Positions 1 through 7,265 are shown, counted from the first letter of the stretch. The stretch is DNA of 10,639 bases from an uncultured Prosthecobacter sp. (GCA_937941745.1 CALDGV010000304.1:1-10639); one strand, 5' to 3'. A program made the numbers and translations. Notes: generated from the letters alone by a model not told the origin.

Positions 1-43
1 CACGGATGACCGTTTTGGCAAGGGGTTTTTCACAATGCTTCAT
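1..43 (-). CDS. 5' end of an unidentified gene, cut by the window edge
   Basis: Reading leftward, an ATG at 43-41 overlaps the TGA (42-40) of the prenyltransferase gene in an ATGA arrangement and stays open to the edge. It encodes MKHCEKPLAKTVIR. The stop/start overlap is typical of translationally coupled operon genes, and this is the main support for calling it a gene. Fourteen residues are too few to assign a family. In ebo-type clusters a UbiA-like gene (eboC) is followed by a 3-dehydroquinate synthase-like gene (eboD), so that is one possibility, but nothing here proves it. Confidence 0.45.
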   Translation of the reverse strand, partial: MKHCEKPLAKTVIR

Positions 44-963
44 GTGGCAGCCACCCAGCGCTGCCAGAAGCGCAGCAACGGAGGCATGAGGACGAATCCC
101 AGGGCCAGGGAAGGCTGCACGGAACTGACCGCCAGGGCATCCACCAGCGGGATGCCAGCCAGCATCAGCCCCACCGCCTGGCCGATGGCCGGGCCACCGC
201 GGCCAAGGATCCTGAGGGCATGAGCGACCCAGCCGACAAACACCAGCAAGACCACCCAGGGCACCAGCGGGGCGAAGTCAGCCAGGATCAGCAGGCTCTT
301 CCAGCGGTCCGACGAGATTACAGCCATCATGGCCGGGATGACCGGCATCATCAAAAGCGCCCGGGCTGCCACCAGCGAAAAGGCGGGAACAGCGGCCTTT
401 CGAGCCTCCATGCGTGCCACCAGGGTAAGTCCAGCCACATACAGGCCCAGCGCCACGGCCGAGAGCAGCCCTGCTGACGCTCCAAAACCGGTGTCCCCAG
501 GCAGCCGGGAGGCTCCAGGCATCAAAAAAAGCAGCGTCCGGCACAGTCCCATGACCCAGACCGCGCCAGACCAGGGTTTGTGGTAGAAGTCATAGAACAG
601 AATGCAGGCCACCAAAGCCGTGGTGATGCGCCAGTCCGAGCCGCCGCAGCCTACGGCGAAACCCCAGCCTGCCGCGAGCATGCCCAAACCGACACTCCAT
701 GCCGACAGAAGACTGACCCTGCCGCCAGGAATCGGCCGCTCTTTTCGATGTTCACGGTCAAAACGGACGTCGGCGGCATCATTCAGAATCATCCCGCCGG
801 TGTAGAGCAGCGACCCGCCCAGCAGCAGCCAGAGAAGGTCAGGGCTGTTCAAGGCTCCTCCCGCCAGCAGCCAGCCAGCAGTGACATTCGTCCAGACCGT
901 GGGCAGGTTGGAAATGCGGGCGAGTTCAAGCCAGGCGCGGAACATGGGAGAAGACGGCACCAT
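40..963 (-). CDS. UbiA-family membrane prenyltransferase
   Basis: A 307-residue, very hydrophobic protein with about eight to nine predicted membrane segments, the usual size for the UbiA superfamily. The first Asp-rich motif, NDAADVRFD, is at residues 61-69 and is followed by the family-typical R-P-I-P stretch (76-79). This motif binds the Mg-diphosphate of an isoprenyl donor. The second conserved loop probably corresponds to YDFYHKP at 124-130. Such enzymes move a prenyl chain onto an aromatic or other acceptor in the inner membrane. The acceptor cannot be read from the sequence, and quinone, heme O, chlorophyll-like and EboC-like roles are all open. It lies 9 bases after the secreted-protein gene and overlaps the next gene by ATGA, so it sits mid-operon. 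An alternative start is Met7 (945); neither start has a clear ribosome site. Confidence 0.9.
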   Translation of the reverse strand: MVPSSPMFRAWLELARISNLPTVWTNVTAGWLLAGGALNSPDLLWLLLGGSLLYTGGMILNDAADVRFDREHRKERPIPGGRVSLLSAWSVGLGMLAAGWGFAVGCGGSDWRITTALVACILFYDFYHKPWSGAVWVMGLCRTLLFLMPGASRLPGDTGFGASAGLLSAVALGLYVAGLTLVARMEARKAAVPAFSLVAARALLMMPVIPAMMAVISSDRWKSLLILADFAPLVPWVVLLVFVGWVAHALRILGRGGPAIGQAVGLMLAGIPLVDALAVSSVQPSLALGFVLMPPLLRFWQRWVAAT

Positions 964-972
964 GCCGTGAAA

Positions 973-1857
973 TCAGGCTTTGGTCAGGCTGGCCAGCTTG
1001 GTTGTCACCTGCTGGCGGACAGGGATCTTCTTCCCCTGGATTTCGAGCTGGATGTCGGCACGGAAGGCCGCAAAGGAGACCGTGCCCAGCTCCACATTGA
1101 AGAGCACCTGGCCAAAAACACGGGAGCCGTCACCAATTGTGACACCACGGGAGCCGGCCGTTTCATCCGCCCTTTTCATCTCACCTTCAAAGCTGATCTT
1201 GGCATGCTGCTGGCCTTCGTAGGCCACCACGGACTCCAGCTTGGCCCGCAGTTCGACATTCACCGTGCCTGCGCTGGGAAAGTTCACGGTCTCCTGGGAA
1301 GTCCACCGGTCACCCGATTTCACCGCAGCCTTCGGCAGTCCCATTTCCAAAGAACGTCGGTAAAGGTCCGCCACCTGGCGTGCCTCGGCGATTTTGGCCA
1401 GATCTGGCACCTGATCGGCATCTCGGGCCATCTCGCTGGCATCCCGCACCTCGACAAAACGATCGTCGGAGCCGTAAACGAGCACGAAGGACTTGCCGAC
1501 GCTCTGCCCCACGGAAGAGCGGATCATGGGATTGGCACCGGCGAGGTTTTTGGAATCAAAAACCTCCTTTTTGCCATTCAACATCACTTCACCGCTCAAG
1601 GCGGTGAAGGTCACCCGCGCGAGCTTCTCTCCCTGCTCACTGCCTGCGACCTGGATTTCCGTCGTCTGCAGAACCTTCATCTTCTGATCTTCAGGCTTGC
1701 CGATGGCGGTGAGTCCGGTGGTGGTTTCCGTCGTGGTCTCCTGCACATAACGATGGGCTGGCAGCCAGCGCAGTCGCAGAACCAGCGGCTCATCCTGGGC
1801 GGATGCCGCACTGACAAGGCAAAGCAGGCTGAAGAGGAGGAAAAACGGGCGACGCAT
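973..1857 (-). CDS. Secreted DUF6263-like protein of unknown function
   Basis: A 294-residue protein starting with a classical signal peptide: MRRPF, a hydrophobic core, then a likely signal peptidase I cut after SAASA (residue 20), leaving QDEPL as the mature start. The frame can be extended upstream to 1929, but that adds 24 residues before the signal peptide, so I place the start at ATG 1857-1855. The mature part is mostly alternating beta-type sequence. It opens with an LRLRWLPAHRYVQETTTET stretch that resembles DUF6263 proteins, roughly 300-residue exported proteins seen in Verrucomicrobiota and Bacteroidota. It has one Cys, in the signal peptide (C13), no lipobox and no recognisable catalytic motif. 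It is first gene of the leftward operon, with the UbiA-type gene only 9 bases after its stop. The family assignment is from memory of pattern and is moderate; the export call is strong. Confidence 0.8.
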   Translation of the reverse strand: MRRPFFLLFSLLCLVSAASAQDEPLVLRLRWLPAHRYVQETTTETTTGLTAIGKPEDQKMKVLQTTEIQVAGSEQGEKLARVTFTALSGEVMLNGKKEVFDSKNLAGANPMIRSSVGQSVGKSFVLVYGSDDRFVEVRDASEMARDADQVPDLAKIAEARQVADLYRRSLEMGLPKAAVKSGDRWTSQETVNFPSAGTVNVELRAKLESVVAYEGQQHAKISFEGEMKRADETAGSRGVTIGDGSRVFGQVLFNVELGTVSFAAFRADIQLEIQGKKIPVRQQVTTKLASLTKA

Positions 1858-1958
1858 GGCCCGGCGACCTAGGCCGGGAGGATTGGAAAAGCAACTGCGC
1901 CCCGCAGGAGCGCCACTTGCCAGTTGCAAACACTGGCTTCCTGTCGTGCATCCAGGCC
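1858..1958. promoter_or_regulatory. Divergent intergenic region with two overlapping dyads
   Basis: This gap separates the leftward secreted-protein/prenyltransferase operon from the rightward aldolase/kinase pair, so promoters for both are expected here. Two perfect inverted repeats overlap: GCAACTG (1891-1897) with CAGTTGC (1921-1927), spacer 23; and GCCAGT (1919-1924) with ACTGGC (1932-1937), spacer 7. A Shine-Dalgarno-like GCAGGAG (1904-1910) lies in the loop of the first. I see no convincing -35/-10 pair. Dyads of this size can arise by chance in about 100 bases, so an operator role is only a suggestion. Confidence 0.4.
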
Positions 1959-2612
1959 ATGTCCTTTCCCGCCGACCTCCGCCAGCAGCTCCACCAGACC
2001 GGCGTCATCGCCGTTTTGATGATCGACCGTGCCGATGATGCCGTGCCGCTCGCCCGGGCCCTGCTGGCGGGCGAAGTCAGCGGCATCGAGCTCACCCTGC
2101 GCACCGATGCCGCGCTGGAGTGCCTGCGCCGGATCCGTGCTGAAGTGCCTGAGATGACGGTCGGAGTCGGCACCATCCTGACGCCGAAGCAGGCCAACGA
2201 GGCCCTGGAGGCCGGGGCCACCTTTGGCGTGGCTCCAGGAATGAACCCCCGGGTGGTGGCCGAGGCGGCACGCATCGGCCTGCCCTTTGCCCCCGGTGTC
2301 TGCACCCCGACGGACATCGAGCTGGCCTTGGAAGCCGGCTGCCGGCTGCTGAAATTCTTTCCCTGTGAGCCCTGTGGCGGCCTGCCTTACCTGCGCACCA
2401 TTGCCGCTCCCTTCATGCACCTGGGAGTGCAGTTCATCCCGCTCGGGGGGGTGAATGCCGCGAATGCCGCCACCTACTTGAAGGAACCCTCGGTGCTCGC
2501 CTTGGGAGGCTCCTGGCTCGCTCCAAAGGATCTGATTGCCCGAGGCGACTGGCAGGCCATCACCGCTCTCGCCTCGGAAATCACCGGCATCGTCCAGCAA
2601 GTCCGCCCATGA
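1959..2612 (+). CDS. eda: KDPG aldolase (2-dehydro-3-deoxyphosphogluconate aldolase, Eda family)
   Basis: A 217-residue cytoplasmic TIM-barrel class I aldolase, the normal length for the KDPG/KHG aldolase family. It splits 2-keto-3-deoxy-6-phosphogluconate into pyruvate and glyceraldehyde 3-phosphate. The active-site parts are present: GIELTLRT (residues 42-49) with catalytic Glu44 and substrate-binding Arg48, PFAPGVCTP (109-117), Schiff-base Lys132 in LLKFFPCEP, and the phosphate loop PLGGV (161-165). It overlaps the following sugar kinase by ATGA (2609-2612), and that kinase makes its substrate. Start choice is uncertain: ATG 1959 gives a family-typical N-terminus but no Shine-Dalgarno, while an in-frame TTG at 1917 lies 6 bases after GCAGGAG and would add 14 residues. 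The 4-hydroxy-2-oxoglutarate aldolase activity shared by this family cannot be excluded. Confidence 0.93.
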   Translation: MSFPADLRQQLHQTGVIAVLMIDRADDAVPLARALLAGEVSGIELTLRTDAALECLRRIRAEVPEMTVGVGTILTPKQANEALEAGATFGVAPGMNPRVVAEAARIGLPFAPGVCTPTDIELALEAGCRLLKFFPCEPCGGLPYLRTIAAPFMHLGVQFIPLGGVNAANAATYLKEPSVLALGGSWLAPKDLIARGDWQAITALASEITGIVQQVRP

Positions 2613-3640
2613 GCCAGGTCGTCACTTTTGGAGAAATCATGCTGCGCCTGGCCACGCCGGGCTTTGCCCGCTTTCAGCAGGCGATGCCAGGCGATCTCAA
2701 GGCCACTTTTGCAGGGGCAGAAGCCAGCATCGCCGCCTCCCTTGCCTATCTGGGAGCCGATGCAGCTTTTGTGACCGCCCTGCCTGATCATGCCATCGCC
2801 GATGCCTGCATCGCCGACCTGCGCAGCCTGGGCGTGAACACCCGTCATATCCTGCGCACGGTCGAAGGCCGACTGGGCATCTACTTTCTCGAACATGGTG
2901 CGAACCAGCGCGGCGGAAATGTGATCTATGACCGCGACTCCTCCTCCGTAGCCCTCACGCCAGCCACTGCCTACGACTGGAATGCCCTGTTTCAGGGTTG
3001 CGAATGGTTCGTGATCTCCGGCATCACGCCTGCGATCTCACGCAATGCCGCCGAAGTAGCCCTGTTCGCCGTTGAGGAAGCCCGCAGGCGCGGCATCCAG
3101 GTGCTGTGCGACATGAACTACCGCACGAAGCTCTGGCGCTGGGAACCACCGCTGGGTGCTCGTGAACTGGCCACCCGCACCATGAAGTCCCTGCTGAGGC
3201 ATGTGGATGTCTTTGTCGGCGGCATCAGCGACGCGACAGCCATGCTAGGCATCGAGTTTGGTGGCGACCTGACGGTGCTGGCGCAGCAAATCATGGCTGA
3301 GTTTCCAAATCTGGCTCATGCCGCCTTCACTCTGCGCGATGGCAGCACCTCCGCCGCCCAATGCTTCAGCGGCGCCCTGTATGAAGCTGCCACCGGCATC
3401 CTCCACACCGCCCCGGTTTACACCATCACCCAGGTGATTGACCGCCTCGGAGCTGGTGATGCGTTCACCGCAGGCCTGCTGTTTGCCTTTCTGCAGAAGG
3501 CTGCCGCTCCATCTGCCGTGGCCTTTGCCACCGCTGCCGGCTGCCTGGCGCATTCCACAGAGGGCGACTACCATTACAGCACCCGGGCTGAGATCGAGGC
3601 ACTCATGGCCGGGGATGGCGGAGGGCGTGTCAGCCGCTGA
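2609..3640 (+). CDS. kdgK: PfkB-family sugar kinase, probable 2-keto-3-deoxygluconate kinase
   Basis: A 343-residue ribokinase-fold (PfkB) kinase, predicted to phosphorylate 2-keto-3-deoxygluconate to KDPG with ATP. The N-terminal family motif AGAEASIAASLAYLGA is at 35-50. DMNYRTKLW at 168-176 is typical of the KDG kinase subgroup. The C-terminal signature DRLGAGDAFTAG (278-289) carries the anion hole GAG and catalytic base Asp284. In the N-terminal motif, the Asn usual in related kinases (EANVA) is Ser39 here. Coupling by ATGA overlap to KDPG aldolase strongly supports the substrate assignment over fructokinase or ribokinase. 2-keto-3-deoxygalactonate, from galacturonate-type or galactose routes, is a possible alternative substrate. 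The protein is soluble and complete, ending in a low-complexity Gly/Arg tail. No terminator is evident after it, so transcription may continue into the PSCyt1 gene 109 bases on. Confidence 0.9.
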   Translation: MSQVVTFGEIMLRLATPGFARFQQAMPGDLKATFAGAEASIAASLAYLGADAAFVTALPDHAIADACIADLRSLGVNTRHILRTVEGRLGIYFLEHGANQRGGNVIYDRDSSSVALTPATAYDWNALFQGCEWFVISGITPAISRNAAEVALFAVEEARRRGIQVLCDMNYRTKLWRWEPPLGARELATRTMKSLLRHVDVFVGGISDATAMLGIEFGGDLTVLAQQIMAEFPNLAHAAFTLRDGSTSAAQCFSGALYEAATGILHTAPVYTITQVIDRLGAGDAFTAGLLFAFLQKAAAPSAVAFATAAGCLAHSTEGDYHYSTRAEIEALMAGDGGGRVSR

Positions 3641-3749
3641 GCCCGACTGCAGGCTCCGAAAATGACCAGTGTGCCTGCAAAGATGACGTTCTCGTGGCTG
3701 CAGCCCTCAGAACAGCAAGACGCCCCCCTGCCCTGTCGTATGCCCGTTC
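3641..3749. other. Intergenic gap between the kinase and PSCyt1 genes
   Basis: I see no gene here and no clear promoter or terminator. An in-frame stop at 3684-3686 limits upstream extension of the next gene. A TGCAGG (3648-3653) and CCTGCA (3674-3679) pair forms a weak dyad with a 20-base spacer and no T-run. The gap is short enough for read-through from the kinase gene. Confidence 0.4.
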
Positions 3750-6365
3750 GTGATCCGTTCCCCCCTCATCGCCCTCGTGATCGCCAGCCCGGCCTGGGCA
3801 GGCGAAGTGCTCACGTTTGAAAAGCACGTCCGTCCCATCCTCAAGGCGCAGTGCTTCCACTGCCATGGTGAGGATGGCGAAACCAAGGGCGGCCTGGATG
3901 TGCGCCTCGCGCGCTTCCTGCAAAAAGGCGGCGAATCTGGCCCGGCGATCATTCCTGGCGATGCCGCGAAGAGCCATCTGCTCGAGCTTGTGAAAAAGGG
4001 AGAGATGCCAAAGGGCAAGGCCAAGCTGAAGCCCCAGGAGATCGCCACGCTTGAACAATGGGTCACCCAGGGAGCGAAGACCGCCCGGCCTGAGCCGGAA
4101 AAACTCGGCCCTGAACACGCCTTCACCGATGAAGAGCGCGCTTGGTGGGCCTTCCAGCCCATCCGCAAACCAGCGCTGCCGAAGGCGGACAAGTCGGGCA
4201 ACCCGATCGACGCCTTCATTGCAGCCAAGCTGGCGGAGAACAAGCTCACCTTCTCTTCCGAAGCCGATCCGCGCACCCTGCTGCGCCGCGTCAGCTTCGA
4301 TCTGACGGGCCTACCCCCAACCCCGGAGGAGGTGCAGGCTTCGGCCAAACTGAGTTATGAAGCGATCGTGGACCGGCTGCTGTCCTCCCAACACTACGGC
4401 GAACGCTGGGGACGCCACTGGCTCGATATCGCTGGCTACGCCGACTCCGACGGCTACACCGACAAAGACCTCGAACGTGCCTGGGCATGGAAGTATCGTG
4501 ACTACGTCATAGCAGCCCTGAACAAGGACAAGCCCTTCGATGAGTTCGTGCGGGAGCAGCTCGCCGGAGACGAAATGGTGCCGCAGCCGCACAAAAATCT
4601 CAGCCCGGAGGCCATTGAAAAGATCACCGCCACAGGCTTTCTGCGCATGGCTCCTGACGGCACCGGCGCGATGAATGACAAGGCCGCCCAGAACGCCAGC
4701 ATCGCTGACACGATCAAAATCGTCAGCACCGCCTTCTACGGCATGACCATCGGCTGCGCCCAGTGCCACGACCACCGCTACGATCCCATCACTCAGGCCG
4801 ACTACTACCGCCTGCGCGCCATCTTCGAGCCCGGCTTCAACACGAAGAGCTGGAAAACACCGGCGGGCCGCCTGGTTTCCCTCCTCACAGACGAAGAGAA
4901 AGCGATCAGCGCGAAGATTGAGGAGGAGGCAAAGAAGCTGGATGCCGCCCGCGTGAAAAAGCAGGAGGAGTTCATTAGCGAGGTGCTGGACAAAGAGCTG
5001 GAAAAAGCCCCCGAGAAGGATCGCGAAGCCCTGCGCGCCGCCTACCGCACTGAAGTGAAGAAGCGCACTCCGGCCCAGGTGGCACTGCTGAAAGCCTGGC
5101 CGCGCATCAACCAGCTTAGCGCGGGTTCGCTCTACCTCTACGACACCACCTACAAGACCAAGCACGCCGACACGCTGAAGAAGATGACCGAAGAAGCGAA
5201 CGCCGTGCGCGCCAAAAAGCCCAAGGAAGAGTTCCTTCATGCCTTCCAGGAGCAGCCGATGGATGAAAAGGCAGTTCCAGCCACCTTCCTTTTCCACCGT
5301 GGCGAACCCGACCAGCCCAAAGGCACCGTCAAGCCGGGGGAGCTGACCATCCTGGCCGGACAGCGTCCGATCGAGATTCCAGAAAAAGACAAATCGCTCT
5401 CCACCACGGGACGGCGGCTGGCCTTCGCCAAGGCATTGACGGATGGAAAGCATCCGCTGCTGGCCCGTGTGATCGTGAATCAAGTCTGGCTCCGCCATTT
5501 CGGCAAAGGGCTGGTCAATTCCCCGAACGACTTCGGCCAACTGGGTGAAAAACCAAGCCATCCTGAGCTGCTCGACTGGCTTGCCGTGGACTTCATGGAG
5601 CATGGCTGGAGCCTGAAGCGGCTGCACAAGCTCATCCTGACCAGCCGCACCTACCGTCAGAGCTCACGACGCGATGCGAACCGCGACGTCATTGACCCGG
5701 ACAACCGCCTGCTGAGCCGGATGAACGTCCGCCGCCTGGAAGCTGAGACCCTGCGCGACGCCTTCCTGGCCGTCTCCGGCAAGCTCAATCCCAAGATCGG
5801 CGGCAAGCCGGTGCCCGTGACCTTCAACGAAGAAGGCCAGGTCATCATCGGCATCGACACGCGTGACACCGCCGGCCGCCAGACCGGCAAATTCCTCTCC
5901 ATGGAGGGCGAGGACTACCGCCGAAGCATCTACATCCAGGCGCGCCGCAGCACGCCGCTGGAGATGTTTGCCGCCTTCGACGCCCCGGCGATGACTGAAG
6001 CAAACTGCGCCATGCGCCCCAACACGACCGTCAGCCCTCAGAGCCTGCTGCTGATGAACAACCTCTACATGCGCGAACACGCCCAGGACCTCGCCCAGCG
6101 TGTCATCAAGGAAGTCGGCAACGACGTCGAAAAGCAGGTCTCCCGGGCTTGGGAGCTGGCTCTGAGCCGCCAGGCGAGCATGGCGGATGAGCAGGAGGCC
6201 GTAGGCTTCGTGAAAGCGCAGACTGAGCACTACAAGGCCACACCAACGAAGCTGGAGAAGGTCAGCGGCCCGGCCGAAAAAACCGATGCTGCTCCCGAAC
6301 TTCTCGGCCTCGCCGCCCTCTGCCATGCCCTGCTGAGCTCAAACGAGTTTCTCTACGTGGACTGA
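3750..6365 (+). CDS. Exported PSCyt1-DUF1549-DUF1553 protein (planctomycete-type cytochrome c)
   Basis: An 871-residue protein of the multi-domain family abundant in Planctomycetota and Verrucomicrobiota. A short signal peptide (MIRSPLIALVIASPAWAG) suggests export. Next comes a PSCyt1 cytochrome c-like domain (about 20-110) with a heme-binding CFHCH at 35-39. DUF1549 spans about 150-360 and contains a second CxxCH, CAQCH at 336-340. A charged, probably coiled-coil linker rich in Lys and Glu covers about 375-440, and DUF1553 runs from about 550 to 800. The C-terminus SSNEFLYVD is the usual family ending, so the protein is complete. The function is not established; members often occur in glycan-breakdown loci. 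The start is GTG 3750: no in-frame ATG lies between it and the upstream stop at 3684, and no Shine-Dalgarno is visible. The DUF1501 gene that usually follows such genes is absent here. Confidence 0.93.
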   Translation: MIRSPLIALVIASPAWAGEVLTFEKHVRPILKAQCFHCHGEDGETKGGLDVRLARFLQKGGESGPAIIPGDAAKSHLLELVKKGEMPKGKAKLKPQEIATLEQWVTQGAKTARPEPEKLGPEHAFTDEERAWWAFQPIRKPALPKADKSGNPIDAFIAAKLAENKLTFSSEADPRTLLRRVSFDLTGLPPTPEEVQASAKLSYEAIVDRLLSSQHYGERWGRHWLDIAGYADSDGYTDKDLERAWAWKYRDYVIAALNKDKPFDEFVREQLAGDEMVPQPHKNLSPEAIEKITATGFLRMAPDGTGAMNDKAAQNASIADTIKIVSTAFYGMTIGCAQCHDHRYDPITQADYYRLRAIFEPGFNTKSWKTPAGRLVSLLTDEEKAISAKIEEEAKKLDAARVKKQEEFISEVLDKELEKAPEKDREALRAAYRTEVKKRTPAQVALLKAWPRINQLSAGSLYLYDTTYKTKHADTLKKMTEEANAVRAKKPKEEFLHAFQEQPMDEKAVPATFLFHRGEPDQPKGTVKPGELTILAGQRPIEIPEKDKSLSTTGRRLAFAKALTDGKHPLLARVIVNQVWLRHFGKGLVNSPNDFGQLGEKPSHPELLDWLAVDFMEHGWSLKRLHKLILTSRTYRQSSRRDANRDVIDPDNRLLSRMNVRRLEAETLRDAFLAVSGKLNPKIGGKPVPVTFNEEGQVIIGIDTRDTAGRQTGKFLSMEGEDYRRSIYIQARRSTPLEMFAAFDAPAMTEANCAMRPNTTVSPQSLLLMNNLYMREHAQDLAQRVIKEVGNDVEKQVSRAWELALSRQASMADEQEAVGFVKAQTEHYKATPTKLEKVSGPAEKTDAAPELLGLAALCHALLSSNEFLYVD

Positions 6366-6377
6366 AAGACAATCGCC

Positions 6378-7127
6378 TTACGGCGCCTCCGCCTGAACAG
6401 ACAATCGGAGGGTTTTTGTCCCAGGATGGACATGCATCAAAGCTGACGGCTGGCTGGATTTGACCCATTGGTCACCTGAATGAAACGAGGGCTGGCCCTC
6501 GAGGAGCACGCCAGCATACCGGCTGTCGTAATGAATTCGTGAGGCCAGCGCAAATGAAGATCCCTCAGGGGTGATGATGCTAATCCTGGCTGCGCTTGCT
6601 GCACGTGCGCGCAAAACACGTCCGGTTTTAGGGTCGGTGACATAACGCAGATCATAACCACTCAGAATCAGCCAAGGATTCTCCGACAGAACCAACTGGG
6701 GACGCGGCCCACGCCCGCTCATATTGCTCGCAGTCAGCCCATGATCAGGACCACCGTCCAGCATCTCGACAGTCATCAAGTCAGCTATCTGCAGAGTCTG
6801 GCTGACACCGCGAAAAAGAGACTTGGCACCTTGCTTGAGACGATTATCCGGCACTGCAACCCTCGCATCCTGGATCTGCTGGTCGGAAACAAGGCCTGTC
6901 CGGAGCACCGCTTTTTCCTCAACGCGGTAGGAGGGTCCAGGCCGGCGGAGCCAAGCATCAAGACGTTGGTCGGGCAGTTTGAGGGCCTCATCTTCACCCA
7001 GCAAGGCTGTAGAAGTTCTGTCAACGACCCTGCTGCCAACGGTTCCCAGCCCAAGGGTGCAGGGAGTGAGGAACGGAAGCGCCAGAAGGCACATAGCCAT
7101 GGCAAACAAAGCCGGGCTTAACTTCAT
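6378..7127 (-). CDS. Hypothetical exported protein, no recognised family
   Basis: A 249-residue protein with a clear N-terminal signal-like segment (MKLS followed by a hydrophobic run to about residue 28), pointing to export. I do not recognise a domain. The mature part is polar, probably mixed alpha/beta, and has no Cys beyond the signal region (C13, C23), so no disulfide or heme motif. A segment around 150-180 (NPWLILSGYDLRYVTDPKTG) looks like beta hairpins. The start ATG 7127-7125 has a weak AGG upstream (TAGGTCAGGC). Third codon positions are mixed (many T, A) compared with the strongly C/G-ending codons of the neighbouring genes, which may mean recent arrival or weak expression. It converges on the PSCyt1 gene with only 12 bases between the stops. 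The signal peptide is the main reason to prefer this strand over overlapping frames. Confidence 0.65.
   Translation of the reverse strand: MKLSPALFAMAMCLLALPFLTPCTLGLGTVGSRVVDRTSTALLGEDEALKLPDQRLDAWLRRPGPSYRVEEKAVLRTGLVSDQQIQDARVAVPDNRLKQGAKSLFRGVSQTLQIADLMTVEMLDGGPDHGLTASNMSGRGPRPQLVLSENPWLILSGYDLRYVTDPKTGRVLRARAASAARISIITPEGSSFALASRIHYDSRYAGVLLEGQPSFHSGDQWVKSSQPSALMHVHPGTKTLRLSVQAEAP
6386..6417 (+). terminator. Probable rho-independent terminator after the PSCyt1 gene
   Basis: CCTCCG (6386-6391) and CGGAGG (6406-6411) form a perfect 6-bp GC-rich stem with a 14-base loop, followed by G and TTTTT (6413-6417). It starts 20 bases after the stop of the PSCyt1 gene and points rightward. It lies inside the 3' end of the convergent gene at 6378-7127, so it is also coding sequence on the other strand. 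The loop is longer than ideal and the T-run short, so this is a moderate call. Confidence 0.5.
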
Positions 7128-7265
7128 GCCTGACCTATTACCAGAAAAGCATCAGAACCAGCAAGCCTTCGTTTCGCAGGGCCAGCACCAGCTGGTCAGC
7201 AGGGCTTTCAAAGGTCGTGGAAAGCACGCAGTTGCAAGAGTCCTGAACATGGGCATTTCCATGCC
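7128..7265. promoter_or_regulatory. Divergent intergenic region
   Basis: This gap lies between the leftward unknown exported protein and the rightward FmdB-like gene, so both promoters should be here. It holds a perfect 10-base palindrome, ACCAGCTGGT (7187-7196), which could be a regulator site but may be chance. I find no clear -35/-10 pair and no Shine-Dalgarno before ATG 7266. Confidence 0.3.

Noticed and set aside
580..1872. Rightward open frame of 430 codons opposite the prenyltransferase and DUF6263-like genes
   Set aside because: It spans two real genes and their junction on the other strand, is rich in His, Arg and Gln as antisense frames in GC-rich DNA are, and shows no domain.
1869..2600. 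Leftward open frame of 243 codons
   Set aside because: It mirrors the KDPG aldolase gene and has a low-complexity Gly/Gln/Arg composition without a family pattern.
3648..3679. TGCAGG/CCTGCA inverted repeat after the kinase gene as a terminator
   Set aside because: The spacer is 20 bases and no T-run follows, so it does not look like a rho-independent terminator.
4311..5627. Leftward open frame of 438 codons
   Set aside because: It is antisense to the DUF1549/DUF1553 gene, whose product is clearly recognised; the long frame follows from C/G-ending codons.
6741..7121. Rightward open frame of 126 codons opposite the exported hypothetical protein
   Set aside because: It has no signal peptide or known motif, while the opposite frame is twice as long and has a convincing signal segment. 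It remains the weakest of the rejections.
7187..7196. ACCAGCTGGT palindrome as a regulator site
   Set aside because: A single 10-base palindrome without flanking symmetry or a nearby promoter match is weak; it is noted only in the intergenic entry.
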